Positions 26,943 to 36,326 are shown, numbered from the stretch's first letter. The stretch is 64,000 bases of DNA from JAODBJ01 sp963782465 (GCA_963782465.1 CAWAJR010000001.1:434001-498000); one strand, 5' to 3'. Notes: generated by a model not told the origin, from the sequence alone. Translations and numbers: made by a program.

Positions 26943-28115
26943 TCAGGCATCCATGATCGGGGTGTCGTCACCGGCGGGGCGCCGGCCCGGCGGTACCGCG
27001 ACCTCGAAGTCGCACAGCCGGCCGACCAGGTCGTCGTCCAACGGGTTGTCGGGCAACATGCCGTGCCGGTCGATCCCTTCGCGCACCTGTGCGATCGGGC
27101 GGCCGTCGAGACGGAGCAGGTCGGCGTGCAGTACCGCCGGCAGCACGAGCGGGTCGAACGGGCTGTAGCCGATCAGGCGCACCACGTGGGGGGTCACTTC
27201 GCTGCCGACGCCGGGGCTGAACGTCAGCCGGTCGGGTACGTCGTGCGCGGCGAGGTCGTCCCAACGATCGCGGACTGCGTCGGAGAGGTGGCGTACGCCG
27301 TCCATCCACGAGATCAACTCGTCGTCGTCGATCGTCGCGACCGACTCGTCGCAACGGCGGAACCAGTCTTCTTCGCGCCCGGCCCAGTCACCCCACATCC
27401 GCGCGTACCAGTCGGGCGACTCGTCGGGTGCCGGGCTCGGTCCCGGCTCGCCGGCATCGGCGCGGCTGATGGTCTCCCGGACGGCGGTCCGGTTGCCGAG
27501 GATCGCGCTCACCTGCTCGTCGGGGAGCTCCCCGTTGGTGAGACAACGGTAGGCGATGCGTTCCTCCGCCGCGATCAGCAGATCACGGACCGCGTGCCAG
27601 AAGCGCTGCGTCACCGCGCCCCGCTCGTGCTTGCAGAACCAGGTGGAGCACACGGCGTTGCGCGTCTGCCAGATCGCGCACCCTTGCGTCTCCGCGACGA
27701 AGTGCGGGCACATCACGACGGGTGCGCGCCCGAAGTGCGATCGCGCACCGACGATCCGGCCGACGTCGGCGTGGCTCAGGCCGAGCCCGAGTGGCGTCAC
27801 CCCCGACCGGCGCGCGATCCGGGCGGTGATGCTCTCGCGCCCGGGGCCGAGCAGCGACCGGCCGACGAGGAAGTTCGCCAGCTGGGGGAGGTAGCTGCAG
27901 CACTTCACATCCGGGGAGAAGGCCACACGGCTGCCCGAGCGCTCGACGCCGGCGCACATCACGCAGTCGGCGCAGGTCGCCTTGGGTTCCGACGGTGGGT
28001 CGTGAATGCCGGTGAGCACGCCCAGCCACGCGTTGTGCAGCGGCGGCAAGGCCAGGTTCTCGCCGCCGCCGCCACCGCTACCGCCGACGCCCATCGGCTC
28101 CGGCCGTTCGCTCAT
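26943..28115 (-). CDS. Cysteine-rich protein of unknown function
   Basis: 390 residues. The N-terminal part is Gly-rich (GVGGSGGGGGENLALPPLHN). Cys residues are clustered: CADCVMCAG (CxxCxxC) near residue 50, KCCSYLP, then MCPHFVAETQGCAIW and NAVCSTWFCKHERG near 150. This spacing suggests two or more bound metals or an iron-sulfur site, somewhat like YkgJ-type cysteine clusters, but I cannot assign a family. The C-terminal 200 residues are soluble and acidic with DDELISWMDGVRHLSD. ATG 28115 is chosen because upstream codons are low-complexity and basic. It is transcribed in the same direction as the ClC gene, 103 bp away. Confidence 0.75.
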   Translation of the reverse strand: MSERPEPMGVGGSGGGGGENLALPPLHNAWLGVLTGIHDPPSEPKATCADCVMCAGVERSGSRVAFSPDVKCCSYLPQLANFLVGRSLLGPGRESITARIARRSGVTPLGLGLSHADVGRIVGARSHFGRAPVVMCPHFVAETQGCAIWQTRNAVCSTWFCKHERGAVTQRFWHAVRDLLIAAEERIAYRCLTNGELPDEQVSAILGNRTAVRETISRADAGEPGPSPAPDESPDWYARMWGDWAGREEDWFRRCDESVATIDDDELISWMDGVRHLSDAVRDRWDDLAAHDVPDRLTFSPGVGSEVTPHVVRLIGYSPFDPLVLPAVLHADLLRLDGRPIAQVREGIDRHGMLPDNPLDDDLVGRLCDFEVAVPPGRRPAGDDTPIMDA

Positions 28116-28218
28116 CCCGCCACGTTGGCACACGGATTCGCTCCGAGTTCCGCGACGAGCGCGCCGCGACGCAGAGGGAAACAGCTTGGCCGCCGGCTTG
28201 ATCGTGATCCCGCAGGGC

Positions 28219-29457
28219 TCATGGCGTCCGCGTCGATCGCCAACCGGCCGGTGTGGTTGGCCGGTCCTCCTCGATGGCCACGGCCGGACCACGCGGGAGG
28301 GCGCCGAGGGATCGTGCGACCGCGAGGCCGAGGGCGCCGCCCACGCAACCGACGAGGATGACGCTCGCGTAGGTCAGCTGTACCGGGTACAGGGTCAGCA
28401 CGACCGCCATCGGCACGTTGCCCTTCAGGAACACGACGCTGGCCGCCGCGATCCCGGCCACGATGACGATGTCCGGGCCGACGTGGACCACCTGGTCGAC
28501 GAGCACCGCGATCGCGGCGATCGACGTGTAGGTCGGGAAGATCGGCCCACCGCGCCAACCCGCGTACAGCGCGACCACCAAGGCCGCCCATTTGGCGATC
28601 GCGATATAGATGAGCGTGCCGGTCCCGGCATCGGGAAGCAGCCGGATCCCCTGCTGACCCGAGAACAACACCAGTTCGTTCGGGAGCGCGATCAGCGCGA
28701 ACACGATGCCTCCGACGACCGCGGCGAGGATCGGCGAGCGGCGGAACAGCAGCGACCGCTCGGCGGCACCGACGACCGACAGCGCCCATGCCGTCGGGAC
28801 CACGATCAGCGCAGCGAACGCGAACGCGGTCAGCCCGGCGTCGATGCCCAACCGACCGTCGAAATGGCCGACGCGGAAGCCGACGTCGATGGCCCCGAAC
28901 GGCAGCCAGTGGTAGGTGAACAATCCCGACAGTGCAGCGAGCCAGTACGGGAGCTCGCGCACGGCGTGCGGGATGCCATCGATCCGGTCGGCACCCCATG
29001 CCTGACGGACCAGGCGTCCCACGGCGCCGATCCGGGCGCCGACCCACGTGGCCGTACCGCCGATCAGCTCGGTGAGCGCGGCCTCGAAGCCGACCGGTCC
29101 TCCGGAGACGAGCGCGAACAGCGAGTTCACGGCCGACTTCGGGGCATCCGACGGCTCGATGTGACCACCCGCCTTCCACGTGGCGATGGCCTCGTCGAGC
29201 GGGCGTGGATAGTTGCCCAGCACCATCTGCCCCACGCCGACCAGGACACCCCCCACGATCGGAACCGCGAACAGCCACCATGAGCGGAATGGATCGACCC
29301 CGACCGCGTCGGGAAGGTCAGTCCAGACGAGTGCCGTGCCTCGTTCGATCAGCCAGATGAATCCCGCCGTGACCAGCCCGGCGAAGGCGCCGGACGCGAT
29401 CGCCGTCACGAGCAAGGCGAGCAGGATCGCCGGTCGACGTCGATCATCGAGGGTCAT
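28219..29457 (-). CDS. ClC-type chloride channel/transporter family protein
   Basis: 412 residues with 10-11 hydrophobic segments. The region SLFALVSGGPVGFEAALTEL aligns with the family's GREGP helix: the gating Glu is kept, but the following Gly-Pro is Ala-Ala. Further on, AGWRGGPIFPTYTSIAAIA corresponds to the GGxFxPxxxxG anion site and VFLKGNVPMAVVLTLYPVQL to the later helix. Divergence at the first motif sets it apart from classic ClC proteins, and selectivity cannot be told. ATG 29457 starts MTLDDRRRPAILLALLV. The gene is 183 bp downstream of the ABC-F gene, in the same direction. Confidence 0.85.
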   Translation of the reverse strand: MTLDDRRRPAILLALLVTAIASGAFAGLVTAGFIWLIERGTALVWTDLPDAVGVDPFRSWWLFAVPIVGGVLVGVGQMVLGNYPRPLDEAIATWKAGGHIEPSDAPKSAVNSLFALVSGGPVGFEAALTELIGGTATWVGARIGAVGRLVRQAWGADRIDGIPHAVRELPYWLAALSGLFTYHWLPFGAIDVGFRVGHFDGRLGIDAGLTAFAFAALIVVPTAWALSVVGAAERSLLFRRSPILAAVVGGIVFALIALPNELVLFSGQQGIRLLPDAGTGTLIYIAIAKWAALVVALYAGWRGGPIFPTYTSIAAIAVLVDQVVHVGPDIVIVAGIAAASVVFLKGNVPMAVVLTLYPVQLTYASVILVGCVGGALGLAVARSLGALPRGPAVAIEEDRPTTPAGWRSTRTP

Positions 29458-29640
29458 CGCGCTACGAGCCCTGTGCCGCGGCGGCCGGAGGTTGCCAGCC
29501 GGACGGCTTGCGTTTCGGCGATGCCACGGGCTGGGCACGACGCAGGTCGCCCGGCATGCGGGCATTGTGACGCGAACGAGAAGGTCCCACAATCGAGCCA
29601 CGACGGCGACGGTCCGGATGGCGCCGCACGAGGCTGGGTT

Positions 29641-31458
29641 TCACAGCTCCATGCCGAGCGATTCGGCTTCGGCGGCGAGCGCAAGCCAACGCTCCTCCGC
29701 GGCGTCGACGCGGTGCTGCCCGGCGGCCAGCGCCTCGCCGAGGCGGGCCAACTCCTGGTGGTCGGCGCCGGCCGCGACGAGTCCGGCGTGCACCGCGTCG
29801 CGCGCCGCGATCGCGGCCGCGAGTTCACGATCGGCGATGCCGAGTTGGTGGCGCAGCGTGCTGGGGCTCTTCTTCGACACGGGCCTGGTCGCCGGCGCCG
29901 GCGCAGGGGTGCGCGACGCGGCCGGTGGCGCGGCGGGTTGCGACGGCGGTTGCGCGGCATGTTGCGCGAGCCATCCGGCGACACCGCCGCGCACCACCGC
30001 GGCTCTCCCGTCGCCGTCGAGGGCCAGCACCTCGGTGACGGTGCGATCGAGGAACACGCGGTCGTGACTGACGGCGACGACGATCCCCGGCCAATCGTCG
30101 AGGAACTCTTCCAGCGCTCGCAACGTGTCGAGGTCGAGGTCGTTCGTCGGTTCGTCGAGCAGCAAGACGTTGGGTTGTTCGAGCAACGTGAGCAGCAGCT
30201 GCAATCGCCGGCGTTCACCGCCCGACAGCGTGCCGATCGGCGCGAACTGCGCGTCGCCGTCGAACCAGAACGTGCGCATCAGTTTCACGTCGTCGAGCGT
30301 CGGTTCACCCTTGCCGCCGGCGACGGCGTCACGCACGCGCTGGTTCACGTCGAGGTCGCGGCCGAGCTGGTCGTAGTAGCCGACCTTGACCGTGCGCCCG
30401 ATCTCGATCGAACCGTGCGTCGGTTGCAACCGACCGGCCATGAGATCGAGGAGCGTGCTCTTCCCGGCGCCGTTCGGACCGACGACCCCGAGGCGATCGC
30501 CCGGTTCGAGCATGAGGTCGAACGGCCGCAAGACGACTTCCGGTGCCGCGTCGCATTCGTGACGTGGTGCCGGCCACGAAAAGCCGGTGCCGTGGAGCTC
30601 GATTCCCTTCGATCCGAGACGCGCGCTGCCAAGCTGCAGGCCGAGCTCACCGTCTCGTGCGTTCGCCTGCGGGCCGCGCGCGAGCAACGCGTTGGCGGCG
30701 TCGACGCGCGCCTTCGGTTTCGACGTGCGCGCCGGCGCGCCACGGCGCAACCACGCGAGCTCGCGTCGCGCGAGGTTCTTGCGCGTCTGTTCCGCGCTCG
30801 CGGCCTGCGCCTCGCGTTCGGCGCGGGCCGCGAGGTATGCCGCGTAGCCCGACCCGCCTGTGCGTTCTTGCGGCACGTGGAGGTACGTCGCGCCGCGGTC
30901 GATCTCGAGCACTCGGTTGGTGACGCGGTCGAGGACGTGGCGGTCGTGGGTGACGAGGAGCAGACCACCCGCGAAGGCAGCCAGCCATGCTTCGAGGTAC
31001 GAGATGGCGTCGAGATCGAGATGGTTCGTCGGCTCGTCGAGGACCAGCGCATCCCATTCCCGCGCCAGTAGCGCCGCGAGCGCGACCCGCTTCCGTTGGC
31101 CACCCGACAGCTGATCGGTCGACGCGTCGAGCACGCCGCCCATGCCGAGACGCGAAAGCATCGCCTCCCCCTGCCATTCCCGACCGTCGAGGCCGTCGCC
31201 CACCGCGGCGCGCACGGTGCCGGCCGGTAACACGGGGAGCTGGCGGAGCGCGCCGACCCGAGCGTTGCGGCCGCGCCGGACGACGCCCGCCTCGGGCTCG
31301 CGCTCGCCGCTCATGATCGACAGCAGCGTGCTCTTGCCGCTGCCGTTGAGGCCGACCACACCGACGCGGTCGCCGTCGCTGAGCGTGAGGGAGAGATCGG
31401 TGAACAGCGGGCGATTCGGGCGGGATGCCCGCAGGCCTTCTGCGTCGATCAGGATCAC
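29641..31458 (-). CDS. ABC-F family ATP-binding protein (Uup/EttA-like)
   Basis: 605 residues with two ABC ATPase domains and no membrane segments. Walker A: GLNGSGKST (near 38) and GPNGAGKST (near 330); signatures LSGGQRKR and LSGGERRR; Walker B ALVLDEPTNHLD and VLLLDEPTNDLD. The inter-domain linker (about 205-285) is Arg/Ala-rich. The C-terminal ~60 residues form a helical, coiled-coil-like tail after an Ala/Pro linker, as in Uup. ABC-F proteins act on the ribosome (translation factor or antibiotic protection) or in DNA repair (Uup). Which one applies is open. ATG 31458 is the first codon of the MILIDAEGL strand. Confidence 0.93.
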   Translation of the reverse strand: MILIDAEGLRASRPNRPLFTDLSLTLSDGDRVGVVGLNGSGKSTLLSIMSGEREPEAGVVRRGRNARVGALRQLPVLPAGTVRAAVGDGLDGREWQGEAMLSRLGMGGVLDASTDQLSGGQRKRVALAALLAREWDALVLDEPTNHLDLDAISYLEAWLAAFAGGLLLVTHDRHVLDRVTNRVLEIDRGATYLHVPQERTGGSGYAAYLAARAEREAQAASAEQTRKNLARRELAWLRRGAPARTSKPKARVDAANALLARGPQANARDGELGLQLGSARLGSKGIELHGTGFSWPAPRHECDAAPEVVLRPFDLMLEPGDRLGVVGPNGAGKSTLLDLMAGRLQPTHGSIEIGRTVKVGYYDQLGRDLDVNQRVRDAVAGGKGEPTLDDVKLMRTFWFDGDAQFAPIGTLSGGERRRLQLLLTLLEQPNVLLLDEPTNDLDLDTLRALEEFLDDWPGIVVAVSHDRVFLDRTVTEVLALDGDGRAAVVRGGVAGWLAQHAAQPPSQPAAPPAASRTPAPAPATRPVSKKSPSTLRHQLGIADRELAAAIAARDAVHAGLVAAGADHQELARLGEALAAGQHRVDAAEERWLALAAEAESLGMEL

Positions 31459-31504
31459 GGCTCACCTTACGGCGAGGCCGCCCGACCGTCGCCACCGCGG
31501 CAGT

Positions 31505-32239
31505 TCAAGGCGCGTCGAGGAACGTCGTGATCAACGAGATCATTTCGGTGGTCCGCCGGCTCACGCCCACGTGCGTGGTGCCGGGCAGCACGGCGAGTTG
31601 CGCGTTCGGCAGGAGTTCGAACATCTCGACCACGTCGGGCAACGGTGAGAAGTCGCGGTCGCCGAAGATCAGCAGAGTCGGCGGCTGCAGCGCTCGCAAT
31701 TCGTCGGTCCACCCGGCGAACCCGTGCACCATCGCCGACGTCCTGGCCGCGAACTCGTCGAAGTGCCCGGGGTCGGGCGCGACCGCGTCGTAGGCGTCGC
31801 GCATCGCCTGGAAGTCGGCCGGGGTCGGCAGGCGATCGTCGCCGAGCGGTGCGCGCTCGCGGCCCGGCGGGCGGTGCGCGTCGGCCGAGGCGACGATCAG
31901 CTTGCCGACGCGGCTGGGCGCGCCGAGCGCAACCGCCGACGCGACGAGGCCGCCGAGGCTGAACCCGAAGACGTCTGCTTCCGTGATCGCGAGATGGTCG
32001 AGCAGCCCGACGACGTCGGCGGCCAGCGCCTCGATCGTCATCGGCCGGTCGGTGTCGGCGGTGTGCCCGTGGCCCTGGAGCTCGACCGCGATCACCTGCC
32101 TACCCGCGGCAAGCGGTTCGAGTATCGGCCCGAAGTTGAGGTCGATGGTCATCAAGCCACCGTGAAGCAGTACGAGCGGATGGCCGGTCCCGCGCGTCTC
32201 GTAGTAGAGCTGGAGGTCGTTCACGCGTGCGTACGTCAT
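31505..32239 (-). CDS. Alpha/beta hydrolase
   Basis: 244 residues. Oxyanion motif LLHGGL, nucleophile elbow GFSLGG (Ser), acid in FGDRDFSP and His in PGTTHVGVSRR. The start VNDLQLYYETRGTGHPLVLL and AVELQGHGHTADTDRPMT are typical of 3-oxoadipate enol-lactonase-like and esterase-like hydrolases. ATG 32239 (MTYARVND) is chosen from the conserved N-terminus. The small lid domain spans about 120-180. It is followed by the ABC-F gene after 46 bp, possibly co-transcribed. Substrate unknown. Confidence 0.88.
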   Translation of the reverse strand: MTYARVNDLQLYYETRGTGHPLVLLHGGLMTIDLNFGPILEPLAAGRQVIAVELQGHGHTADTDRPMTIEALAADVVGLLDHLAITEADVFGFSLGGLVASAVALGAPSRVGKLIVASADAHRPPGRERAPLGDDRLPTPADFQAMRDAYDAVAPDPGHFDEFAARTSAMVHGFAGWTDELRALQPPTLLIFGDRDFSPLPDVVEMFELLPNAQLAVLPGTTHVGVSRRTTEMISLITTFLDAP

Positions 32240-32306
32240 GGTTGTGAGACGGTACGCGACCCGCGTTCTCATCGCGTCCCACCGCGCCGACCGGCCGGGG
32301 CGCGGC

Positions 32307-33497
32307 CTACCCGGGGTTCGGTGCGGCATGACGCGCGGCGAGCCGGCGGTACGCGTCGGCGACGGGCCGTGGGTTTCGCTCCGCGTCGAAGAGCCCGACC
32401 TCCGTCACCCGGCCGACGGGAACGGTCAGGGCCGAATCCCAGTCGTACTGGTCGCCCCGGCTGTACCAACAGATGCCTCGCACCGGTAGCGGTTGGGCGC
32501 GCATCGCGTCGAGTTCGGTCACGAGCGTTTGCAACCAGTCGAGCTGCCGCGCGACGGGAAGGCCGAGGTTCGACGTTTCGGCCACCCAGAAGTCGGAGCC
32601 GTAGCGAGCATGCCAGCGCGTCGCCTCGACCCGGTACGCGGCGACGCGCTCGGCGATCGAGTACTGGGACCCGGGTTTCCCACCGAAGGTCGTGATGCCG
32701 GTCGGGTAGAAGTCGTGCCCGGCGACGACACGGTCGGTGCCGATCGCAAGGCTCGCGATCCGAGACAGGGTTCGTTCGTCGACCGCATCGCGAAGGTCGG
32801 CGACGCTGGCCGGCGGCTCGACGCCGAAGTGCAGGTCCCAGACCAGCTGTTGCAGCGCGCGTGATTCATCGGCCCGGCGCACACCTTCGGGCCCGGTCCC
32901 GACGTGGCAACTGAACCCTTCCGCGCCGATCCACCAGCCGTCGCGGTCGGCGCGGACGCGCGCCAGCGCCTCGAGGTTCGCGAGCACGATGTTCGCGAGC
33001 GCGACGAAATAGTCGCCACGCGATGCCCGCCGGTCGTTCCACAGTCCGAGGTACGCGGACAAGGTCGCGGTGATACCCGGTTCGTTGATCGGCGTGAACC
33101 AGACCGGCTCGCGGTAGCGGGCGAGAAAGGCGTCGACGTAGCGGCAGAACCCCTCGACCCACGCCGGGTCACAGAAGCCGCCGTAGTGGTCGGGGAGCCC
33201 GAAGTGGCAGAGGTCGATGACCGGCCGGAGGTGGTGGCGCGCGCACGCGGCGAGCGCGCCGTCCCACAGTTCCCAGTTGTATTCACCGGGCGCGAGTTCG
33301 GTGAGCCGCCACGGTACGCCGTAACGCCACACCCGAACACCGAGCGCGGCGACATCGGCCAGGTCGCGGTCGCGGTGGCCGAAGTGCCCGCTGGCACGAA
33401 ACTCGTCGACCCGGACGACAGCCCCCTCGTGCGACACGAGCGGGTCGGAACCTTCCTCGCCGCACGCGACGGCGAAGTCGGGGAAGGCGGCGTTCAC
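32307..33497 (-). CDS. GH1-like glycoside hydrolase
   Basis: 396 residues with the (beta/alpha)8 pattern of family 1 glycosidases. The acid/base Glu is in WFTPINEPGIT (NEP motif) and the nucleophile Glu in DFWVAETSNLG, both at the strand ends expected (strands 4 and 7). VRVWRYGVPWRLTE and RPVIDLCHFGLPDHYGG are the typical early strands. It is shorter than classic beta-glucosidases (~450) and more like the subgroup attached to dTDP-sugar enzymes. The GTG start (33497) overlaps the TGA of the DUF2804 gene as GTGA. It is the last gene of the operon OYE-DUF2804-GH1, which suggests action on an acylated or steroid-like glycoside; this is speculation. Confidence 0.82.
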   Translation of the reverse strand: MNAAFPDFAVACGEEGSDPLVSHEGAVVRVDEFRASGHFGHRDRDLADVAALGVRVWRYGVPWRLTELAPGEYNWELWDGALAACARHHLRPVIDLCHFGLPDHYGGFCDPAWVEGFCRYVDAFLARYREPVWFTPINEPGITATLSAYLGLWNDRRASRGDYFVALANIVLANLEALARVRADRDGWWIGAEGFSCHVGTGPEGVRRADESRALQQLVWDLHFGVEPPASVADLRDAVDERTLSRIASLAIGTDRVVAGHDFYPTGITTFGGKPGSQYSIAERVAAYRVEATRWHARYGSDFWVAETSNLGLPVARQLDWLQTLVTELDAMRAQPLPVRGICWYSRGDQYDWDSALTVPVGRVTEVGLFDAERNPRPVADAYRRLAARHAAPNPG

Positions 33498-34522
33498 CAA
33501 CGTTGGCGTGCTTCCTCCGCGAAGCCCTGCAACCCCGCGAATTCGAGGCGGAGACCGTCGTCGGTCACGAGGCTGCCCGCCCAGGTCCCGAACACCTGAT
33601 GTACTTCGCTGCCGCGCTTGTGGCCGGCGAGCTTCGTGTGCTTGTCGAAGCGGGGCGTCAGCACGAGCTGGAGTTGGCCGCCGGGGTCGTCGACCCGCCA
33701 CGGTTGCATCGGGTCGTCCCAGTCGTACTCCCACCGCAGTTCGCGCCCCAGCTTCGTGAGCCGGTCGTCGACGATCACGCCGTTCTCGGTGAAACCGGTG
33801 CCGTCGGTCCACTTCCCGCCGACTTGCAGCCCGATCACGTGCTCGTCGCTGCGGCCGGCGCCGCCGCCCCAGTTCCACGTGATCTCCGACGGCCATCGCC
33901 CGCGCCCGACGTCGAGCACCCCCCACGCGTCCCCGGCATCGCTCCCTCCGATCGCCCAGTGACGATCGCCGACGACGAGTGTTCCCTCGGTGGGACGGGC
34001 CTGATGTTTCGACGTGTAGTTGAACAGCTCGTCGCTCCAGGGGATCACGACGTTGAGCGACTCGTGACCCGGCGGTTGGCGCACCATCACGTCGAGCCGG
34101 CCCGGCCGGCCGTCACGCTCGACCCACACCGCGCGGATGCTGGTGCCGGCCGCATCGTCGGTGATGTCGAGATCGAGGCCGTCGCGCGACACGTGCAACG
34201 GGGTGGTACCGGGAACCTCGGGGAGGTGCATGCCTTCGGCGTTCGGGACCGCGATGGCGTGACCGCCCTCCTCGCCCGAGACGAGATCGACCCAGTAGAC
34301 GTCGGCGAGGCCGATGTAGTCGACGTCGGAGAACACGCACGACATCACGACATCGCCCGCGAGGATCGCCCAGTAGTCCCACCGCTTGTTCGTGCCGGCG
34401 CGGCCGTGGAGGTTGGCCCGGTGCAGCGGGCGTCTCGACCAGCCCCGAGCCGCGGGGGAAAGCGCCGCCCCGTCGGGGGTGCACAGATCGACCGGCTCGG
34501 TCAGCTCGCGCTCGTGCGTCAT
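33494..34522 (-). CDS. DUF2804 family protein
   Basis: 342 residues. Conserved pieces include RAGTNKRWDYWAILAGD, YIGLADVYWVDL, WNWGGGAGRSD and the C-terminal VFGTWAGSLVTDDG. The protein is soluble and beta-rich, matching DUF2804, a family with lipocalin-like similarity and no proven activity. ATG 34522 overlaps the TGA of the OYE gene (ATGA) and its own TGA overlaps the GTG of the GH1-like gene, so the three are translationally coupled. This coupling is the best clue to a shared pathway. Confidence 0.85.
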   Translation of the reverse strand: MTHERELTEPVDLCTPDGAALSPAARGWSRRPLHRANLHGRAGTNKRWDYWAILAGDVVMSCVFSDVDYIGLADVYWVDLVSGEEGGHAIAVPNAEGMHLPEVPGTTPLHVSRDGLDLDITDDAAGTSIRAVWVERDGRPGRLDVMVRQPPGHESLNVVIPWSDELFNYTSKHQARPTEGTLVVGDRHWAIGGSDAGDAWGVLDVGRGRWPSEITWNWGGGAGRSDEHVIGLQVGGKWTDGTGFTENGVIVDDRLTKLGRELRWEYDWDDPMQPWRVDDPGGQLQLVLTPRFDKHTKLAGHKRGSEVHQVFGTWAGSLVTDDGLRLEFAGLQGFAEEARQRW

Positions 34523-35703
34523 GCCGAATCGTCGCCGTTCTCGACGAGCACGCAGCGAGTACGCGTGTAGATCGTCGGCATGCACTTGTTGCAGTGGATA
34601 CAGAGACCTTCGTGGTGGGCGTCCTTCTGCATCTCGAGCAGCAGTTCGGGTTCCCGGAGCAGCGCCCTGCCGATCTGAACGAAGGCGAACCCTTCGTCGA
34701 GCGCGTTCGTGATCGTGTCGAGCCGGTTGATACCACCGAGCAGGATGAGCGGCATCGACAGCGCAGCGCGGAACTGCCGCGCGTACGGCAGGAAATACGC
34801 CTCCTCGAAGGGGTACTCCTTGAAGAACCGACTGCCGACGAGCTTCACACCGCGGCCGAGCAAACCGGGGAACATCGCGGCCATCTCGTCGATCGGTGCA
34901 TCACCTTTGAAGAGGTACATCGGGTTCTCGAACGAGCTGCCGCCGGTGAGGGTGATCGCGTCGAGGCCGCCGTCGGCTTCGAGCAGGCGCGCGAACGGGA
35001 TGCTCTCGTCGAGCCAGAACCCACCGCGGACGCCGTCGGTCATGTTGACCTTTGCCGTCACCGCGACGTCGCGCCCCACTGCGTCGCGCACGGCCCCGAC
35101 GACCACGCGCGGGAATCGCGCCCGGTTCTCGAGACTGCCGCCCCATTCGTCGGTGCGCCGGTTGCACCGCGGCGAGAGGAAGGAGCTGAGCAGGTAGCCG
35201 TGACCGAGGTGGATCTCGATCGCGTCGAAGCCTGCGTCTCGCAACACCTTCGCCCCCTCGGCGAACTGTTGCGTGATCCGCGAGATCTCGTCGGCCGTGA
35301 CCGCGTGCGTGCGTCGCATGCCGAGCGGGCTGAACACGCGCGACGGCGCGACGCTCGGAGACTTGGTGCCCTGCGGGTTTGCGACCGGGCCGGCGTGACC
35401 GATCTGCGCGGCGACCGCGGCGCCCTCCGCGTGCACCGCCTCGGTGAGGGCGCGCAGACCGGCCGCGACATCGGGGTCGTCGAGCACGATCTGATGCCCG
35501 TCGGTCGTGCCTGCCCGGGTCACCGCGCAATACGCCACCGTCGTCATCCCGACGCCGCCCGCCGCGAAACGACGATGGAACTCGATGAGCTCGGGCGTCA
35601 CGATGCGCTTCGGCGTGCGGCCCTCGAAGGTGGCGGCTTTGATCACGCGGTTGCGCAACGTGATCGGCGCCAGTTGCGCGGCAGCGAACGCTTCGGACGT
35701 CAC
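34519..35703 (-). CDS. NADH:flavin oxidoreductase (Old Yellow Enzyme family, with Fe-S cysteine cluster)
   Basis: 394 residues with a TIM barrel. LAPITLRNRVIKAATFEGRT is the N-terminal FMN strand; AAQIGHAG and EIHLGHGYLLSSFLSPRCN carry the His/His and Tyr active-site positions; NRRTDEWGGSLENRARFP is a family signature. LLGGINRLDT and FVQIGRALL bind the FMN phosphate. After the barrel, CIHCNKCMPTIYTRTRC gives four Cys in the arrangement of the 4Fe-4S cluster of the 2,4-dienoyl-CoA reductase subgroup, but the second flavin/NAD domain of that subgroup is absent. It reduces activated C=C bonds in the family; the substrate here is unknown. First gene of the coupled operon. Confidence 0.9.
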   Translation of the reverse strand: MTSEAFAAAQLAPITLRNRVIKAATFEGRTPKRIVTPELIEFHRRFAAGGVGMTTVAYCAVTRAGTTDGHQIVLDDPDVAAGLRALTEAVHAEGAAVAAQIGHAGPVANPQGTKSPSVAPSRVFSPLGMRRTHAVTADEISRITQQFAEGAKVLRDAGFDAIEIHLGHGYLLSSFLSPRCNRRTDEWGGSLENRARFPRVVVGAVRDAVGRDVAVTAKVNMTDGVRGGFWLDESIPFARLLEADGGLDAITLTGGSSFENPMYLFKGDAPIDEMAAMFPGLLGRGVKLVGSRFFKEYPFEEAYFLPYARQFRAALSMPLILLGGINRLDTITNALDEGFAFVQIGRALLREPELLLEMQKDAHHEGLCIHCNKCMPTIYTRTRCVLVENGDDSA

Positions 35704-35780
35704 GCGCGCAAACCTATCCCGACGGTGGGTTTCGCGCGATGGGCTGGTGATGCGGTGCCCGGGCCCGAAATGATGGCGGG

Positions 35781-36326
35781 ATGACCTACGTCGCCTTCCT
35801 TCGTGCCGTCAACCTCGGCCGGCGCAGGGTGAGGATGGCGCGGCTCGTCGAGCTCGTGACCGGCCTCGGGTACCGCGACGTGTGGACGCACGTGAACAGC
35901 GGGAACGTCGTCTTCGACGCATCGGCGACGCGAGAAGACCTCGAGCGTGCGCTCGAAGTCGCGCTGGAGGAAGACCTGGGTTTCGAGGTCACGACGTGCG
36001 TGCGCTCGGCCGCCGAGGTGCGGCGCGCGCTGGCGTTCGAACCGTTCACGCTCGCGCCCGGCGACACCTATTTCGTGACGTTCCTCAAGGCGGGCCTGCC
36101 CGCGTCGAAGGCACGGGCGCTCGAGGGGCTGAGCAACGACTTCGACACGCTCGTCGTGAAGGGCCGTGACGTGCACTGGCGCATGCGGGGAAAGTCGACC
36201 GACTCGAAGCTCAAGACGAAGGACTGGGACGGCATCGTCGGTCGCCACCGCAGCACGAGCCGCAACACGACCATGTTGGCGCGCTTGATGGCCAAGGTCG
36301 ACGCCGACGACCGACCCGCGGGATGA
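35781..36326 (+). CDS. DUF1697 family protein
   Basis: 181 residues. The N-terminus TYVAFLRAVNLGRRRVRMA and the motif HVNSGNVVFDAS identify DUF1697; the C-terminal GRHRSTSRNTTMLARLMAK is also conserved. The fold is two ferredoxin-like halves in known structures; the function is unknown. ATG 35781 follows GGCGGG and is the only reasonable start. It stands alone between the minus-strand OYE operon (77 bp gap, divergent) and the convergent UbiB-like gene. Its stop codon is part of a 16-bp palindrome. Confidence 0.92.
   Translation: MTYVAFLRAVNLGRRRVRMARLVELVTGLGYRDVWTHVNSGNVVFDASATREDLERALEVALEEDLGFEVTTCVRSAAEVRRALAFEPFTLAPGDTYFVTFLKAGLPASKARALEGLSNDFDTLVVKGRDVHWRMRGKSTDSKLKTKDWDGIVGRHRSTSRNTTMLARLMAKVDADDRPAG

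Noticed and set aside
28006..29283. A 425-codon plus-strand frame opposite the ClC-type gene
   Set aside because: Sequence is low-complexity (Arg/Asp/His) and antisense to a membrane protein with good family motifs.
29462..29557. 31-codon basic frame just upstream of the ClC-type gene
   Set aside because: Short, Arg/Pro/Gln-rich, no ribosome-binding site seen and no known family; could be chance.
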